Position numbers and translations under genes: made by a program
The notes under the pieces: generated by a model
Seen by the model: only the letters and a program-made list of their open reading frames with translations
Database searches by the model: none
Told to the model about the DNA's origin: nothing
In this document: in pieces, positions 10,798-20,026 of the stretch
Numbering within the stretch: the stretch's first letter is position 1
Layout of the letters: each line of letters starts with the position of its first letter
Assembly: GCF_030161875.1 (NCBI RefSeq)
Contig: NZ_BSVA01000001.1
Coordinates: forward strand, 496,001-560,000
DNA: 64,000 bases
DNA from: Homoserinibacter gongjuensis
Lineage (GTDB): Bacteria > Actinomycetota > Actinomycetes > Actinomycetales > Microbacteriaceae
Direction: 5' to 3'

Positions 10798-12393
10798 GTG
10801 ACCGACGAGACCGCAGCCCGAGACCTCACGACCGCCGGCAAGCTCGCCGACCTGAAGGTGCGCTACCACGAGGCCGTGACGGCGAGCGGCGAAGCCGCGA
10901 TCGCCAAGCAGCACGCCAAGGGCAAGAAGACCGCCCGCGAGCGCATCGAGCAGCTGCTCGACCAGGGCTCCTTCGTCGAGCTCGACGAGTTCGTGCGGCA
11001 CCGCACCCACGCCTTCGGCATGGAGTCGAAGCGCCCCTACGGCGACGCCGTGGTCACCGGCACGGGCACCATCCACGGCCGCCAGGTCGCCGTCTACGCG
11101 CAGGACTTCACGATCTTCGGCGGCTCGCTCGGCGAGGTCGCGGGCGAGAAGATCATCAAGGTCATGGAGCTCGCGCTCAAGACCGGGGTGCCCATCATCG
11201 GCATGCTCGACTCGGGCGGCGCGCGCATCCAGGAGGGCGTGGTCGCCCTGGGCAAGTACGGCGAGATCTTCCGCCTCAACACCGCGAGTTCGGGCGTCAT
11301 CCCGCAGATCTCAATCATCCTCGGCCCGGCAGCCGGTGGCGCCGTCTACGGTCCCGCGCTCACCGACTTCGTGATCATGGTCGACAAGACCAGCCAGATG
11401 TTCGTGACGGGCCCGGATGTCATCCGCACCGTCACGGGCGAGGACGTCGGCATGGAGGAGCTCGGCGGCGCCCTCACGCACAGCTCTCGCACGGGCGTCT
11501 CGCACTACCTCGCCTCCGACGAGGACGACGCGCTCGACTACGCGCGCACCCTCGTGAGCTTCCTGCCCGACAACAACCAGGCCGAGCTGCCGGTGTACGA
11601 GTCCGAGACCGAGCTCGAGGTCAACGACTCCGACCGTCGGCTCAACACGATCATCCCCGACTCGCCGAACCAGCCCTACGACGTGCTCGAGGTGATCGAG
11701 CGCATCGTCGACGGGGGCGACTTCCTCGAGGTGCAGGCGCTCTTCGCGCCCAACATCGTGATCGGCTTCGCCCGCATCGAGGGACGCTCGGTCGGTATCA
11801 TCGCCAACCAGCCGAACGCGATGGCGGGCACGCTCAACATCGACGCGGGCGAGAAGGCCGCCCGGTTCGTGCGCTTCTGCGACGCCTTCTCGATCCCGAT
11901 CATCACGATCGTCGACGTGCCGGGCTACCTGCCCGGCACCGACCAGGAGTGGACGGGCGTCATCCGCCGCGGCGCGAAACTGCTCTACGCCTACGCCGAG
12001 GCCACGGTGCCGCTCGTGACCGTGATCACCCGCAAGGCCTACGGCGGGGCCTACATCGTGATGGGCTCGAAGCAGCTCGGCGCCGACCTCAACTACGCCT
12101 GGCCCACCGCCGAGATCGCGGTGATGGGCGGCCAGGGCGCGGTCAACATCCTGTACCGCAACGAGCTCAAGGAGGCCGAAGCCGCCGGGCGCGACATCGC
12201 CGAGGTGCGCACGCAGCTCGCGAACGAGTACACCTACAACGTCGCCTCCCCGTTCCTCGCGGCCGAGCGCGGCGAGCTCGACGGCATCATCGAACCGGCG
12301 GCCACGCGGCTCGTGATCATCAAGGCGCTGCGGGCGCTGCGCACCAAGCGGGCGGCGCTGCCGGCGAAGAAGCACGGGAACATCCCGCTGTGA
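10798..12393 (+). CDS. accD: Acyl-CoA carboxylase carboxyltransferase (beta) subunit
   Basis: This subunit moves the carboxyl group from biotin to acetyl- or propionyl-CoA for fatty acid synthesis. The 531-residue protein is crotonase-like: [69 protein letters not shown] and [19 protein letters not shown], all typical of AccD5/PccB. The chosen start is GTG 10798 behind a TAGGCT box, since the upstream in-frame sequence belongs to the mannosyltransferase. The stop overlaps the epsilon subunit start (GTGA). Acetyl versus propionyl preference cannot be decided here. Confidence 0.93.
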   Translation: MTDETAARDLTTAGKLADLKVRYHEAVTASGEAAIAKQHAKGKKTARERIEQLLDQGSFVELDEFVRHRTHAFGMESKRPYGDAVVTGTGTIHGRQVAVYAQDFTIFGGSLGEVAGEKIIKVMELALKTGVPIIGMLDSGGARIQEGVVALGKYGEIFRLNTASSGVIPQISIILGPAAGGAVYGPALTDFVIMVDKTSQMFVTGPDVIRTVTGEDVGMEELGGALTHSSRTGVSHYLASDEDDALDYARTLVSFLPDNNQAELPVYESETELEVNDSDRRLNTIIPDSPNQPYDVLEVIERIVDGGDFLEVQALFAPNIVIGFARIEGRSVGIIANQPNAMAGTLNIDAGEKAARFVRFCDAFSIPIITIVDVPGYLPGTDQEWTGVIRRGAKLLYAYAEATVPLVTVITRKAYGGAYIVMGSKQLGADLNYAWPTAEIAVMGGQGAVNILYRNELKEAEAAGRDIAEVRTQLANEYTYNVASPFLAAERGELDGIIEPAATRLVIIKALRALRTKRAALPAKKHGNIPL

Positions 12394-12605
12394 ACGAGGC
12401 ATCGGAGGGGAACGCGATCCGGGTCGTCGGAGGGAACCCGACCCCGGAGGAGCTCGCGGCGGCCACGGCCGTGCTGCGCGCGGCGCTCGACGAGCTCGCC
12501 GGCATGCAGCGCCGCGCGCAACGCGCTCCGACCACGTGGGAGCGTGAGCGCCGAGGACTTCGCCAGCCTCTCGAGCGCGGCGCCTGGAACCGCTGGGCAC
12601 GGTGA
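12390..12605 (+). CDS. accE: Acyl-CoA carboxylase epsilon subunit
   Basis: AccE is a small actinobacterial subunit that stabilises the alpha-beta carboxylase complex. The 71-residue product contains [19 protein letters not shown], the AccE family signature, followed by a helix and a Trp-Arg-rich end (AWNRWAR). Its GTG start overlaps the accD stop, so it is translationally coupled. It completes the set with the alpha subunit at 18104. A hairpin lies 44 bp downstream. Confidence 0.88.
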   Translation: MNEASEGNAIRVVGGNPTPEELAAATAVLRAALDELAGMQRRAQRAPTTWERERRGLRQPLERGAWNRWAR

Positions 12606-12648
12606 TGCAGGCCGTTCGGCTGCGCATTCGGTAGCGGGAAGAGAAATT

Positions 12649-12664
12649 GACGGAAGATTCCGTC
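12649..12664 (+). terminator. Hairpin downstream of accE
   Basis: GACGGAA-GA-TTCCGTC is a perfect 7-bp stem with a 2-nt centre, followed by TCCCCC rather than a clear T run. It sits 44 bp after the carboxylase operon. Termination is plausible but not certain. Confidence 0.4.
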
Positions 12665-12803
12665 TCCCCCGGCGGGTTGTACCCCGGATTTCGTCTGCCG
12701 CGACGAAAAGCTCGGGCGCGTCACCCGAAAATGTACCCCGAAAGTCCCCCGAAATGACGACTTACGCGGGCGTAACTCTCCCCCATACTTGAGTACTAGC
12801 AGG

Positions 12804-12845
12804 TGTATCTCATCGAGTTACACAGCATCACCGGTCGTCTAGGGT
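12804..12845 (+). promoter_or_regulatory. Orphan promoter with overlapping dyad
   Basis: TTACAC (12818-12823), a 16-bp spacer and TAGGGT (12840-12845) make a promoter in a 455-bp gene-free stretch. The dyad TGTATCTCATCGAGTTACA (12804-12822; TGTA.CTC...GAG.TACA) covers the -35, as an operator would. A second dyad, TTACGCGGGCGTAA, lies near 12762. No coding gene follows for over 1 kb on this strand. Confidence 0.45.
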
Positions 12846-12851
12846 AAGCAG

Positions 12852-12945
12852 ACCGATGATGTGGGGGCGAGTCAGGGCGATATTCGGGTTGTCGCCCTGA
12901 CTCGAATCTTGCGAGGGGTCGGACGCTCTGTCCGGCCCCTCGTTC
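12852..12945 (+). ncRNA. Candidate small structured RNA: two strong tandem hairpins
   Basis: Downstream of the orphan promoter come two adjacent hairpins. CGAGTCAGGGCGA (12868-12880) pairs perfectly with TCGCCCTGACTCG (12892-12904) across an 11-nt loop. CGAGGGGTCGGAC (12912-12924) pairs with GTCCGGCCCCTCG (12930-12942), with one G-U pair and a 5-nt loop. A transcript from about 12852 to 12945 would be almost fully folded. No known RNA family was recognised. The alternative is a double terminator between accE and the minus-strand genes. Confidence 0.4.
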
Positions 12946-12957
12946 CACGTCCGCTCC

Positions 12958-13056
12958 CGGTTTGAGGAGCCGCCGCAGGCGCCCCAGCTGGTTGAGGAGC
13001 CGCCGCAGGCGCCCCCAGCTGGTGAGGAGCCGCCGCAGGCGGCGTCTCGAAACCAG
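12958..13056. repeat. Triple GAGGAGCCGCCGCAGGCG repeat ending in TCTCGAAACC
   Basis: GAGGAGCCGCCGCAGGCG is present three times (about 12964, 12992 and 13024), separated by CCCCAGCTGGT-type linkers, and ends GGCGTCTCGAAACC. This is the same element as at 4805-4850 and 29756-29842. With the hairpins above it fills the 455-bp gap, where no coding gene is supported. Confidence 0.8.
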
Positions 13057-13060
13057 CCCC

Positions 13061-14100
13061 CTACGACGACGCCGACGCCCTCGGGATCTCGAGCCACAAC
13101 TCGACCTCGTCATCCGGCTCACCGCCGAGCAGCGTCACCTCTTCGTCGTCGACCGTACGGAGCCCGACCACAGTCACCGCGACCTCCGAGCCCTCCGGCA
13201 CGGTGCGGGCGATCACCCGGTCGGCGGTCGTGTCACGCAGCGCGAGCGCGAGGCGACCGAGCACGCGGTCGAGCTCGGCGTCGGAGAGGTCGTCGATGCC
13301 GCCCTCGTCGAGCAGCGTCACGATCGTTCCGCGGCGACGCGCGAGCATGACCTGCTCGCGCACGCCGTCGTTGAGCAGCTTGCGCCCGCGGATCTCGTCG
13401 CGGATGGCGGCCTCCATGTGCAGACACTCCGCACGTTGCGCGTCGGTCAGCTCGCCGTTCGAGGACCTGATGGTGCGCAGCATCGGCAACGCCATGACGC
13501 TCGTCTGCCCGAGGCGGAACTGCCGCTCGTTGAGGTGCGCCTCCTGCGCCGCCTGCCACTCGGTGGCTTCGCGCTCGGCGTGGGCGAACCGCTCGGAGTC
13601 GCGCGCGGCCTTGGCGAGGGTGTTCGTGATGATGTGCGCGACCCCGACCCACGAGGCCGACCCGATCACCCCGATCGTGCCGAGCGCGCCCGGCCCCGAC
13701 CAGAACAGCGTCTGCACGACGAGGAAGATGATGCCCGCCCACGCGAAGCCGGGCCTCAGCCGCGTGGCGGTGATCGTCATGAGCGTGCCGATCGCGGCGA
13801 CGTACCAGGTGGCGTAGCCGTTGCCCCCGGCCGCATCGGATCGAGCACGACCGTGATGAGCGGCGGCAGGGCGATCGCGACACCGAGCGCGAACGCGGCG
13901 AGCCACACCGGCATCCGGGTCTCGCGGGTGGGCCACAGCACGGCAGCCGTGACGATCGCGTAGAGCAGCATCCCGGCGATGACGGCGCCCGTCTCACTCG
14001 CGTAGGGGAAGGTGAGCGAGTAGGCCGCGAGCACCAGGTGATAGCCGGAGAACACCCCCGCGAGGGCGATGATGAGGGCCCGGGGCACGCCGATCGTCAC
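13061..14100 (-). CDS. Membrane protein of a two-component locus, degenerate kinase-like C-terminus (apparent frameshift)
   Basis: Unrecognised. The N-terminal third has about five hydrophobic segments (ALIIALAGVFSGYHLVLAAY, AGMLLYAIVTAAVLW, WLAAFALGVAIALPPL, then IGTLMTITATRL and IIFLVVQTLFW). The cytosolic remainder starts with a charged helix (AEREATEWQAAQEAHLNERQ) and lacks the N and G boxes of a histidine kinase ATPase, though its place mirrors one. The frame shifts near 13837 (plus strand); one added base gives VVLDPDAAGGNGYATWYV and 346 residues. Its start overlaps the kinase stop by ATGA, so it is probably co-translated and may be a third signalling component. Confidence 0.7.
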
Positions 14101-15350
14101 GACGTCACCTCCGTGGCGGTCGGCCCCTTCGATACCTTCGGGGCGGGCCAGTGCAACGCCACCACGGTGCCCTCGCCGAGCGCCGTGTCGATGACGGCGG
14201 CGCCGCCGACGCTCGCCACCCGCTCGAGGATCGACACCCGCACGCCGAGCCGCTCGGTCGGCACCGCATCCGGGTCGAAGCCGCAGCCATCGTCGCCGAC
14301 CTCGACGACGATATCGTCGCCGCCGCCGCGCACGACCGCCCAGCGGCGCGCGGGCCCGGCGTGCTGCAGGCTGTTCACCATCGCCTGCACGGCGGCCGAG
14401 TAGACGGCCTCGCCCACGGCCACCGGGATGCGGCCCGGACGTACGCCATCGGAATCGACGGTGATCGGCTCGGAGAGGGCGGCAGCGGCATCCGCGATGC
14501 GGTTCGCGAGCGCCGCCACCGAGACCTCCGCGTCGCTTTGCGGCGCCTCGGAGAGCGCATCGCGCAGGTGCCCTATGGCGTTGCCCGCCATGAGGGCCGC
14601 GAGCTCCTTCGCCTCCGCCGTCTCGGCGCGGGCAGCCGAGAGCAGCGTCGTCAGCACACTGTCGTGCACGATCGCGTCGACCTGCACGCGCTCGGCCTCG
14701 GTGGCGTGCTGCCGCACGGCGTGCCCGTAGCGCTGGAGGGCCGTCGCCTGCGCGCGGTCGACGGAGGAGGCGGCGTTCCGCAGGATCGCCGTGATGATCG
14801 TGATCGCCCCACCGAGGATGATCGCGTACACCGAGTCGAGCACCGTCTGGGTGATGGTCACCTCGCCGCCGGGCGGCGTGATGCGGATGATGCCGTAGAT
14901 CACCGGCGCGAGCACGACGTAGGCGGTCGCGAGGCGGATGCCGAGGCCCACTGTCGCCATCGCCGTCGCGATCGTGAGGGTGTAGTAGAGCCAGTAGCTC
15001 GAGCTGGGCGCCTGAGCGGGGTCGATCACCGCGAACGGCCAGCTGATCAGCGCGATGAGGTAGACGACCGCGAAGGTCACGTGCCCGATCCGCAGCCCCC
15101 GATCGATGACCGACACGACGACCGTCAGAGCGAGACTGGCCACGAGCGCGCCGACCATGGTCACCGACCAGGCCGGGCGCATGTTGGGCAGCTGCTCGAT
15201 CATCGCCGGCACCGACTGCAGCATGAACGCCACGCCGAATCCGGCCGCCGTGCGCGCGATGGCGGTGGTGACGCGCACGAGACTCAGCGGGTTGCGAACG
15301 GGCCTCCCGCGCGGCACCGACGCGAGCAGGTTGCGGGCGACGTCAGCCAT
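14097..15350 (-). CDS. Membrane sensor histidine kinase, NarL/LiaS type
   Basis: The protein would sense an unknown signal and phosphorylate the response regulator upstream. Hydrophobic segments fill about residues 30-180, followed by a linker helix and the HisKA_3 site VDAIVHDSVLTTLLSAA, with His before Asp. The ATPase domain shows VYSAAVQAMVNSLQHAG (N box), VGDDGCGFD (G1) and LGVRVSILERVASVGG (G2). The start chosen is ATG 15350 (MADVARNLL), overlapping the regulator stop by 8 bp. The locus order is regulator, kinase, third membrane protein. Confidence 0.85.
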   Translation of the reverse strand: MADVARNLLASVPRGRPVRNPLSLVRVTTAIARTAAGFGVAFMLQSVPAMIEQLPNMRPAWSVTMVGALVASLALTVVVSVIDRGLRIGHVTFAVVYLIALISWPFAVIDPAQAPSSSYWLYYTLTIATAMATVGLGIRLATAYVVLAPVIYGIIRITPPGGEVTITQTVLDSVYAIILGGAITIITAILRNAASSVDRAQATALQRYGHAVRQHATEAERVQVDAIVHDSVLTTLLSAARAETAEAKELAALMAGNAIGHLRDALSEAPQSDAEVSVAALANRIADAAAALSEPITVDSDGVRPGRIPVAVGEAVYSAAVQAMVNSLQHAGPARRWAVVRGGGDDIVVEVGDDGCGFDPDAVPTERLGVRVSILERVASVGGAAVIDTALGEGTVVALHWPAPKVSKGPTATEVTS

Positions 15351-16044
15351 CGCTGTCGGGGTCGAGCCCCGGCAGGATTCCGTCTTCGACGGCGCGGCGC
15401 AGCAGGTCGACCTTGGTCGGCGCGGGCCTGCCCACCTCGACGTACTTGGCGCGGATGCGATCGAGGTACTCACGGGCCGTCGAATAGCCGATGCCGAGCT
15501 GCTCGGCCGCGAGCTTGAGGGGCAGCCCGGATGCGTACAGGTGCAGGATCTCGCGCTCGCGCCGGCCGAGCTCGGCCTTGGCGAAGTCCCGGTCGGCGTC
15601 GATCGCGGTGGCCCACTCGAGGTTGTTGAGCACCTCGCCGCGTGCCACGGTCGCCGCTGCGGTCACGACGGTGCGCATCGAGGCGGACTTCGGGATGACG
15701 CCCGCGGCTCCGGCGGCGAGCGCCTCGCGCACGAGGTCGACCCGGTCGGCGATCGAGTGCACGAGCACCGGAGCGCCGATGGCCTGCACGCTCTTGACGT
15801 TCTGGGTCACGCTCGATCCGTCGCCGAGCGACAGGTCGAGCACCACGACATCCACCTCGCGCCCCGCGAGCCCCTCGATGAGGTCGGCGACGTTGGGAGC
15901 GGCGAGCATGAAGTCGTGCCCGGCCTCCACGAAGGCGGCCTTGAGGCCCACCCGCACCGACTCGTGGTCGTCGACGACCGCGATTCGCGCGGGGCGCACC
16001 TGCGCCTCCGTCTCCGGACGATCGATCACCGTGCTCATGCCCAC
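15343..16044 (-). CDS. NarL/LuxR-family response regulator
   Basis: The receiver domain contains VVDDHESVRVGL, the phosphoacceptor Asp70 in VVVLDLSLGDG, and GVIPKSAS with the conserved Lys. The C-terminal HTH reads GRREREILHLYASGLPLKLAAEQLGIGYSTAREYLDRIRAKY. This has the spacing of a LuxR/GerE domain, although the usual TVKxH stretch is replaced by TAREYLD. Starts at 16044 or 16038 are both possible. It heads the three-gene signalling operon. Target genes are unknown. Confidence 0.87.
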   Translation of the reverse strand: MGMSTVIDRPETEAQVRPARIAVVDDHESVRVGLKAAFVEAGHDFMLAAPNVADLIEGLAGREVDVVVLDLSLGDGSSVTQNVKSVQAIGAPVLVHSIADRVDLVREALAAGAAGVIPKSASMRTVVTAAATVARGEVLNNLEWATAIDADRDFAKAELGRREREILHLYASGLPLKLAAEQLGIGYSTAREYLDRIRAKYVEVGRPAPTKVDLLRRAVEDGILPGLDPDSDG

Positions 16045-16094
16045 TCCCGCCAGGGTCCGCCGTCGCTCATGCTACTGCTGTCGACCGTGCGGCG

Positions 16095-17324
16095 TCACGC
16101 GCGCACGAACGAACCCACGGCCTCGACGTGGTGGGTGCTGGGGAAGAGGTCGAAGGCGCGCAGGCCGGTCAGGTGGTAGCCGAGCTCGGCGAGCACCCCC
16201 GCATCGCGCGCGAACGCCACCGGATCGCACGCCACGTACACGAGCTGGGCGGGTCGCGCCGCCGCGAGGGTCTCGAGCACGGCTCGCCCCGCCCCCGAGC
16301 GCGGCGGGTCGAGCACGACGGTCGCGCCCCACAGCCGGGCCCGTTCCGCCGCGGACGCGTCGGCGAGCGTGCGCACCCAGCGCTCGACACGCGCCGTGAC
16401 GGCCTTCGCGCCGAGCCAGTCGGCGAGGTTCTCGGCGGCGTGCTCGGTGGCGCGCTCGTCGGATTCCACCGTGGTGATGCGGGTGCTCGGGCCGAAGCGG
16501 TCGCCGACTGCCGCCGCGAGCAGCCCGACGCCGCCGTAGAGGTCGAGGTTGGCCGCGCGCGGATCGAAGAGCGACTCGTCGATCGCCTCCTGCACCGCGC
16601 GCGTGAGCGTGCGCGGTGCCGCGGCGTGCACCTGCCAGAAACCCGAGTCGTCGAGCCGGAACTCGCGCTCCCCCACCTGCTCGCGGATGACGCTCGGCGC
16701 CTGCTTTCCGAGGATGAGCCGGGCGCCGCCGATGCTCGGCGCGAGCGCGACGACGTCCCCGCCCGCGTGCTCCGGCATCCGCTGCCCGATCGGGGCGACC
16801 TCGCCGAGCTCCGCCGTGGCGAGCGGCAGCGATGCGACCCGGATCACTCGGTGCGAACGCGCGGAGAACGGCCCGACCGTGCCATCGTCGGCCACGTGCA
16901 GGCGTTCGCGGGTGCGCCATCCGCCGCCGTCCGCCGGCCCCTCGACCTGCTCGACCTCCACCTCGCGCTCGATGCGGGCCATCCGCTGCAGGGCGTCGCT
17001 CAGCACGTGCGCCTTGAGCGCACGCTGGTGAGCGGGCTCGATGTGGCCGAAGTCGGCACCACCCGGGCGGATGGCGGGGTCGCGCGACACGTCGGCCTCC
17101 GCCCACAGGTGCGGACGACGGTGCGGGCTGGGGTCGAGCACCTCCACCGTGTCGGCCCACCAGAAACGGTTCTTGCGGTCGTCGAGGATGCGCGCACGCA
17201 CGCGCTCGCCGGGGATCGCGTCGGCGACGAAGACCACCCGACCGTCGAGCCGGGCGACGCCGTAGCCGCCGTGCGCGATGTTGGTAGCCTCGACCTCGAC
17301 CTCGCGGCCCTGCATGTCACCCAT
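16095..17324 (-). CDS. TRAM-domain class I RNA m5U methyltransferase-like protein
   Basis: The protein is likely to methylate a uridine in rRNA or tRNA using SAM. The N-terminal TRAM/OB fold includes EATNIAHGGYGVARLDGRVVFV and GERVRARI. The catalytic domain has LDLYGGVGLLAAAV (SAM motif I), VLDPPRSGAGR and VACDPVAFARD with the nucleophilic Cys. It lacks an evident 4Fe-4S cysteine set, so assignment to RlmD versus another subfamily is open. The start at 17324 follows TATGCT by about 9 nt; a second ATG is at 17315. Divergent from maf. Confidence 0.87.
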   Translation of the reverse strand: MGDMQGREVEVEATNIAHGGYGVARLDGRVVFVADAIPGERVRARILDDRKNRFWWADTVEVLDPSPHRRPHLWAEADVSRDPAIRPGGADFGHIEPAHQRALKAHVLSDALQRMARIEREVEVEQVEGPADGGGWRTRERLHVADDGTVGPFSARSHRVIRVASLPLATAELGEVAPIGQRMPEHAGGDVVALAPSIGGARLILGKQAPSVIREQVGEREFRLDDSGFWQVHAAAPRTLTRAVQEAIDESLFDPRAANLDLYGGVGLLAAAVGDRFGPSTRITTVESDERATEHAAENLADWLGAKAVTARVERWVRTLADASAAERARLWGATVVLDPPRSGAGRAVLETLAAARPAQLVYVACDPVAFARDAGVLAELGYHLTGLRAFDLFPSTHHVEAVGSFVRA

Positions 17325-17377
17325 TCGTCCGAGCATAGGCGCGGATGCTGCGCCCACGACCGGAAGGAAGCCAGCGG

Positions 17378-18013
17378 ATGTCCGTCGTGCGGCTGTACCT
17401 CGCATCCACCTCTCCCGCACGCCTGGCGACCCTGCGCGCCGTGGGCATCGAGCCCGTAGCCGTGCCGTCGCACGTCGACGAGGACGCGGTGGCCGCCGCC
17501 GCAGGGCCGCAGCATCCGGACGCCTACGTCACGCTGCTCGCGCGAGCGAAAGCGGAGGCGGTGGCCGAGCGGCTGGTCGACCAGGGCGGGCTCGACGGGC
17601 TCGTGCTCGGCGGCGACTCGGCCTTCGTGCTGGGCGACACCATCTACGGCAAGCCGCACATGCCCGAGACGGCCCGCGAGCGCTGGCACGCCCAGCGCGG
17701 TCGCACGGGCGTGCTGCACTCGGGGCACTGGCTCATCGACGCGCGCGGCGGCCTGCTCGGGCGCGCGGTGGGCGGCGCGACCTCGGCGAGCGTGCGATTC
17801 GCATCCGACATCACCGACGCCGAGATCGACGCCTACATCGCCACGGGCGAGCCGCTCGAGGTGGCCGGGGCGTTCACGATCGACGCGAAGGGGGCGGGCT
17901 TCATCGAGAGCATCGAGGGCGATCCGCATACCGTGGTCGGGCTCAGCGTGCCGTACCTGCGCACCCTCGTGCGCGAACTCGGCGTCGAGTGGCCGACCCT
18001 CTGGAATCGCTAG
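17378..18013 (+). CDS. maf: Maf-like nucleotide pyrophosphatase
   Basis: Maf proteins hydrolyse non-canonical or modified nucleoside triphosphates. The 211-residue product has YLASTSPARLATL (the SxSxxR start motif), PSHVDED, LARAKAEAVAE, GGDSAFVLGDTIYGKP (catalytic Asp and Lys) and EGDPHTVVGLSVPYL. ATG 17378 is preceded by GGAAGGAAG, a good ribosome site, and is preferred over an upstream in-frame start. accA begins 90 bp downstream behind its own promoter. Confidence 0.9.
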   Translation: MSVVRLYLASTSPARLATLRAVGIEPVAVPSHVDEDAVAAAAGPQHPDAYVTLLARAKAEAVAERLVDQGGLDGLVLGGDSAFVLGDTIYGKPHMPETARERWHAQRGRTGVLHSGHWLIDARGGLLGRAVGGATSASVRFASDITDAEIDAYIATGEPLEVAGAFTIDAKGAGFIESIEGDPHTVVGLSVPYLRTLVRELGVEWPTLWNR

Positions 18014-18088
18014 GCCGTTGTAGCAGCACTGCAAGCCGCGGGCACGCGTTTGTGCATGCACGACAACGGCGCGGGTCGTCGCCGGCTC

Positions 18089-18103
18089 TAGGCTGGGGTC
18101 ACT
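18089..18103 (+). promoter_or_regulatory. Leaderless promoter (-10) of accA
   Basis: TAGGCT at 18089-18094 is 9 nt before the ATG at 18104 and no ribosome site is visible between them. It is the same word as in front of accD, which suggests matched expression of the two carboxylase halves. Confidence 0.55.
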
Positions 18104-19858
18104 ATGCCTCGCATCTCGAAGGTCCTGATTGCCAATCGGGGTGAGATCGCGGTACGCGTGATCCGCGCCGCCCGCGACGCCGGCATCGCATCCGTCGCCG
18201 TCTACGCCGACCAGGACCGCGGTGCGCGGCACGTGGTGCTCGCCGACGAGGCCTACGCCCTCGACGGCACGACCAGCGCCACCACCTACCTCGTCATCGA
18301 CAAGCTGCTCTCGATCGCCCGCCGCTCGGGCGCCGACGCCGTGCACCCCGGCTACGGCTTCCTCGCCGAGAACGCCGACTTCGCGCGCGCCGTGATCGAC
18401 GCCGGCCTCATCTGGATCGGCCCGTCACCGGATGCCATCGAGCGCCTCGGCGACAAGGTCTCCGCCCGCCACGTGGCCGAGAAGGTCGGCGCGCCGCTCG
18501 CCCCCGGCACCCTCAACCCGGTCTCGGGAGCGGATGAGGTGCTCGCCTTCGTCGACGAGCACGGTCTGCCTGTCGCCATCAAGGCGGCGTTCGGCGGCGG
18601 CGGCCGCGGCCTCAAGGTGGCCCGCACGCGCGAGGAGATCCCCGAGCTCTTCGACTCGGCCACGCGCGAGGCGGTCGCGGCGTTCGGCCGCGGCGAGTGC
18701 TTCGTCGAGAAGTACCTCGACAAGCCGCGCCACGTCGAGACGCAGTGCCTCGCGGATGCCGAGGGCAACGTCGTCGTCGTCTCGACGCGCGACTGCTCCC
18801 TGCAGCGTCGCCACCAGAAGCTCGTCGAGGAGGCGCCCGCGCCGTTCCTCACCGACGCGCAGCGCGAGCTGCTCTACAGCTCCTCGAAGGCGATCCTGCG
18901 CGAGGTCGGCTATGTCGGCGCGGGCACCTGCGAGTTCCTCATCGGCCTCGACGGCACGGTCTCGTTCCTCGAGGTCAACACCCGCCTCCAGGTCGAGCAC
19001 CCGGTCTCCGAGGAGGTCACCGGCATCGACCTCGTGCGTGAGCAGTTCCGCATCGCGGAGGGCGGCATCCTCGACTACCCCGATCCCGAGACGCACGGTC
19101 ACGCCTTCGAGTTCCGCATCAACGGAGAAGACCCGGGCCGCAACTTCCTGCCGACGCCCGGCCCCATCCAGGCGATCCGCTACCCCGGCGGCCCCGGCGT
19201 GCGCATCGACTCGGGCGTCACGACGGGCGACGAGATCTCGGGCGCGTTCGACTCCCTGCTCGCGAAGCTCATCGTGACCGGGTCGACGCGCGAGGACGCG
19301 CTCGAGCGCGCCCGTCGCGCCCTCGACGAGTTCGAGGTCGCCGGGCTGCCGACCGTCATCCCGTTCCACCGCGCGGTCGTGCGGGATGCCGCCTTCACCG
19401 GCGACGGCGGCTTCGGCGTGTACACGCGCTGGATCGAGACCGAGTTCTCGGCCGAGCTCGAGCCGTGGGGCGGTGTGCTCGCGGATGCGACGCCCGCCGA
19501 GAAGCGCCACTCGGTCGTCGTCGAGGTGGAGGGCAAGCGCGTCGCCGTGTCGCTGCCGAGCACGCTGCTGCCCTCGGCCACCGTGTCGGCTCCGCCGCCC
19601 CCGCGTCGCCGGGTCGGCTCGCAGGCCGTCGTCGGCGCCACCGGGAACGCCGTCAAGGCGCCCATGCAGGCGACGGTCGTGAAGGTGGCCGTCGCCGAGG
19701 GCGACAAGGTCGTCAAGGGCGACCTCGTCGTGGTGCTCGAGGCCATGAAGATGGAGCAGCCGCTCATCGCCCACAAGGACGGCACGATCGGTTCGCTCAA
19801 CGCGGTCGTCGGCGCGACGGTCTCCTCGGGCCACCTGCTCCTCAGCATCGCCGACTGA
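18104..19858 (+). CDS. accA: Acyl-CoA carboxylase alpha subunit: biotin carboxylase plus biotin carrier
   Basis: This 584-residue protein carboxylates its own biotin with ATP and bicarbonate. The biotin carboxylase part (1-450) has [45 protein letters not shown] (ATP-grasp glycine loop) and [19 protein letters not shown] Pro-rich linker (SAPPPPRRR) leads to the carrier domain with EAMKMEQP, whose Lys is biotinylated by BirA (9086-9876). It pairs with AccD/AccE at 10798-12605. Short linkers and the fused carrier match AccA3/AccA1-type proteins. Confidence 0.95.
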   Translation: MPRISKVLIANRGEIAVRVIRAARDAGIASVAVYADQDRGARHVVLADEAYALDGTTSATTYLVIDKLLSIARRSGADAVHPGYGFLAENADFARAVIDAGLIWIGPSPDAIERLGDKVSARHVAEKVGAPLAPGTLNPVSGADEVLAFVDEHGLPVAIKAAFGGGGRGLKVARTREEIPELFDSATREAVAAFGRGECFVEKYLDKPRHVETQCLADAEGNVVVVSTRDCSLQRRHQKLVEEAPAPFLTDAQRELLYSSSKAILREVGYVGAGTCEFLIGLDGTVSFLEVNTRLQVEHPVSEEVTGIDLVREQFRIAEGGILDYPDPETHGHAFEFRINGEDPGRNFLPTPGPIQAIRYPGGPGVRIDSGVTTGDEISGAFDSLLAKLIVTGSTREDALERARRALDEFEVAGLPTVIPFHRAVVRDAAFTGDGGFGVYTRWIETEFSAELEPWGGVLADATPAEKRHSVVVEVEGKRVAVSLPSTLLPSATVSAPPPPRRRVGSQAVVGATGNAVKAPMQATVVKVAVAEGDKVVKGDLVVVLEAMKMEQPLIAHKDGTIGSLNAVVGATVSSGHLLLSIAD

Positions 19859-19885
19859 CGGCTCCGCCCCGCCGTCCGCCCTCCC

Positions 19886-20026
19886 CATTTCCGCGAGCGC
19901 TACCCGTTTCCGCGAGCGCTCCCGGTCTACGGGTAGCGCTCGCGGATTTCGGTAGCGCTCGCGGTCTGCGGATGCCACGGTCGGTCCGCGGATGCCACGG
20001 TCGGCCGGTGGATGCCGCGGTCGCGG
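19886..20026. repeat. CGCGAGCGCTACCCG palindromic element, downstream side of the DUF559 gene
   Basis: CCGCGAGCGCTACCCG (about 19891) and CGCGAGCGCTCCCG (about 19911) are mirrored by CGGGTAGCGCTCGCGG (about 19930) and CGGTAGCGCTCGCGG (about 19950). Three direct GGATGCCRCGGTC copies follow (19970-20025). The first part recurs at 20999-21072, so the element lies on both sides of the DUF559-type gene. Confidence 0.85.

Noticed and set aside
12796-13122. Small Arg/Leu repeat protein (LRRLL repeats) on the minus strand
   Set aside because: Its repeats are just the translated palindromic GAGGAGCCGCCGCAGGCG element, and it has no ribosome site or conservation signal.
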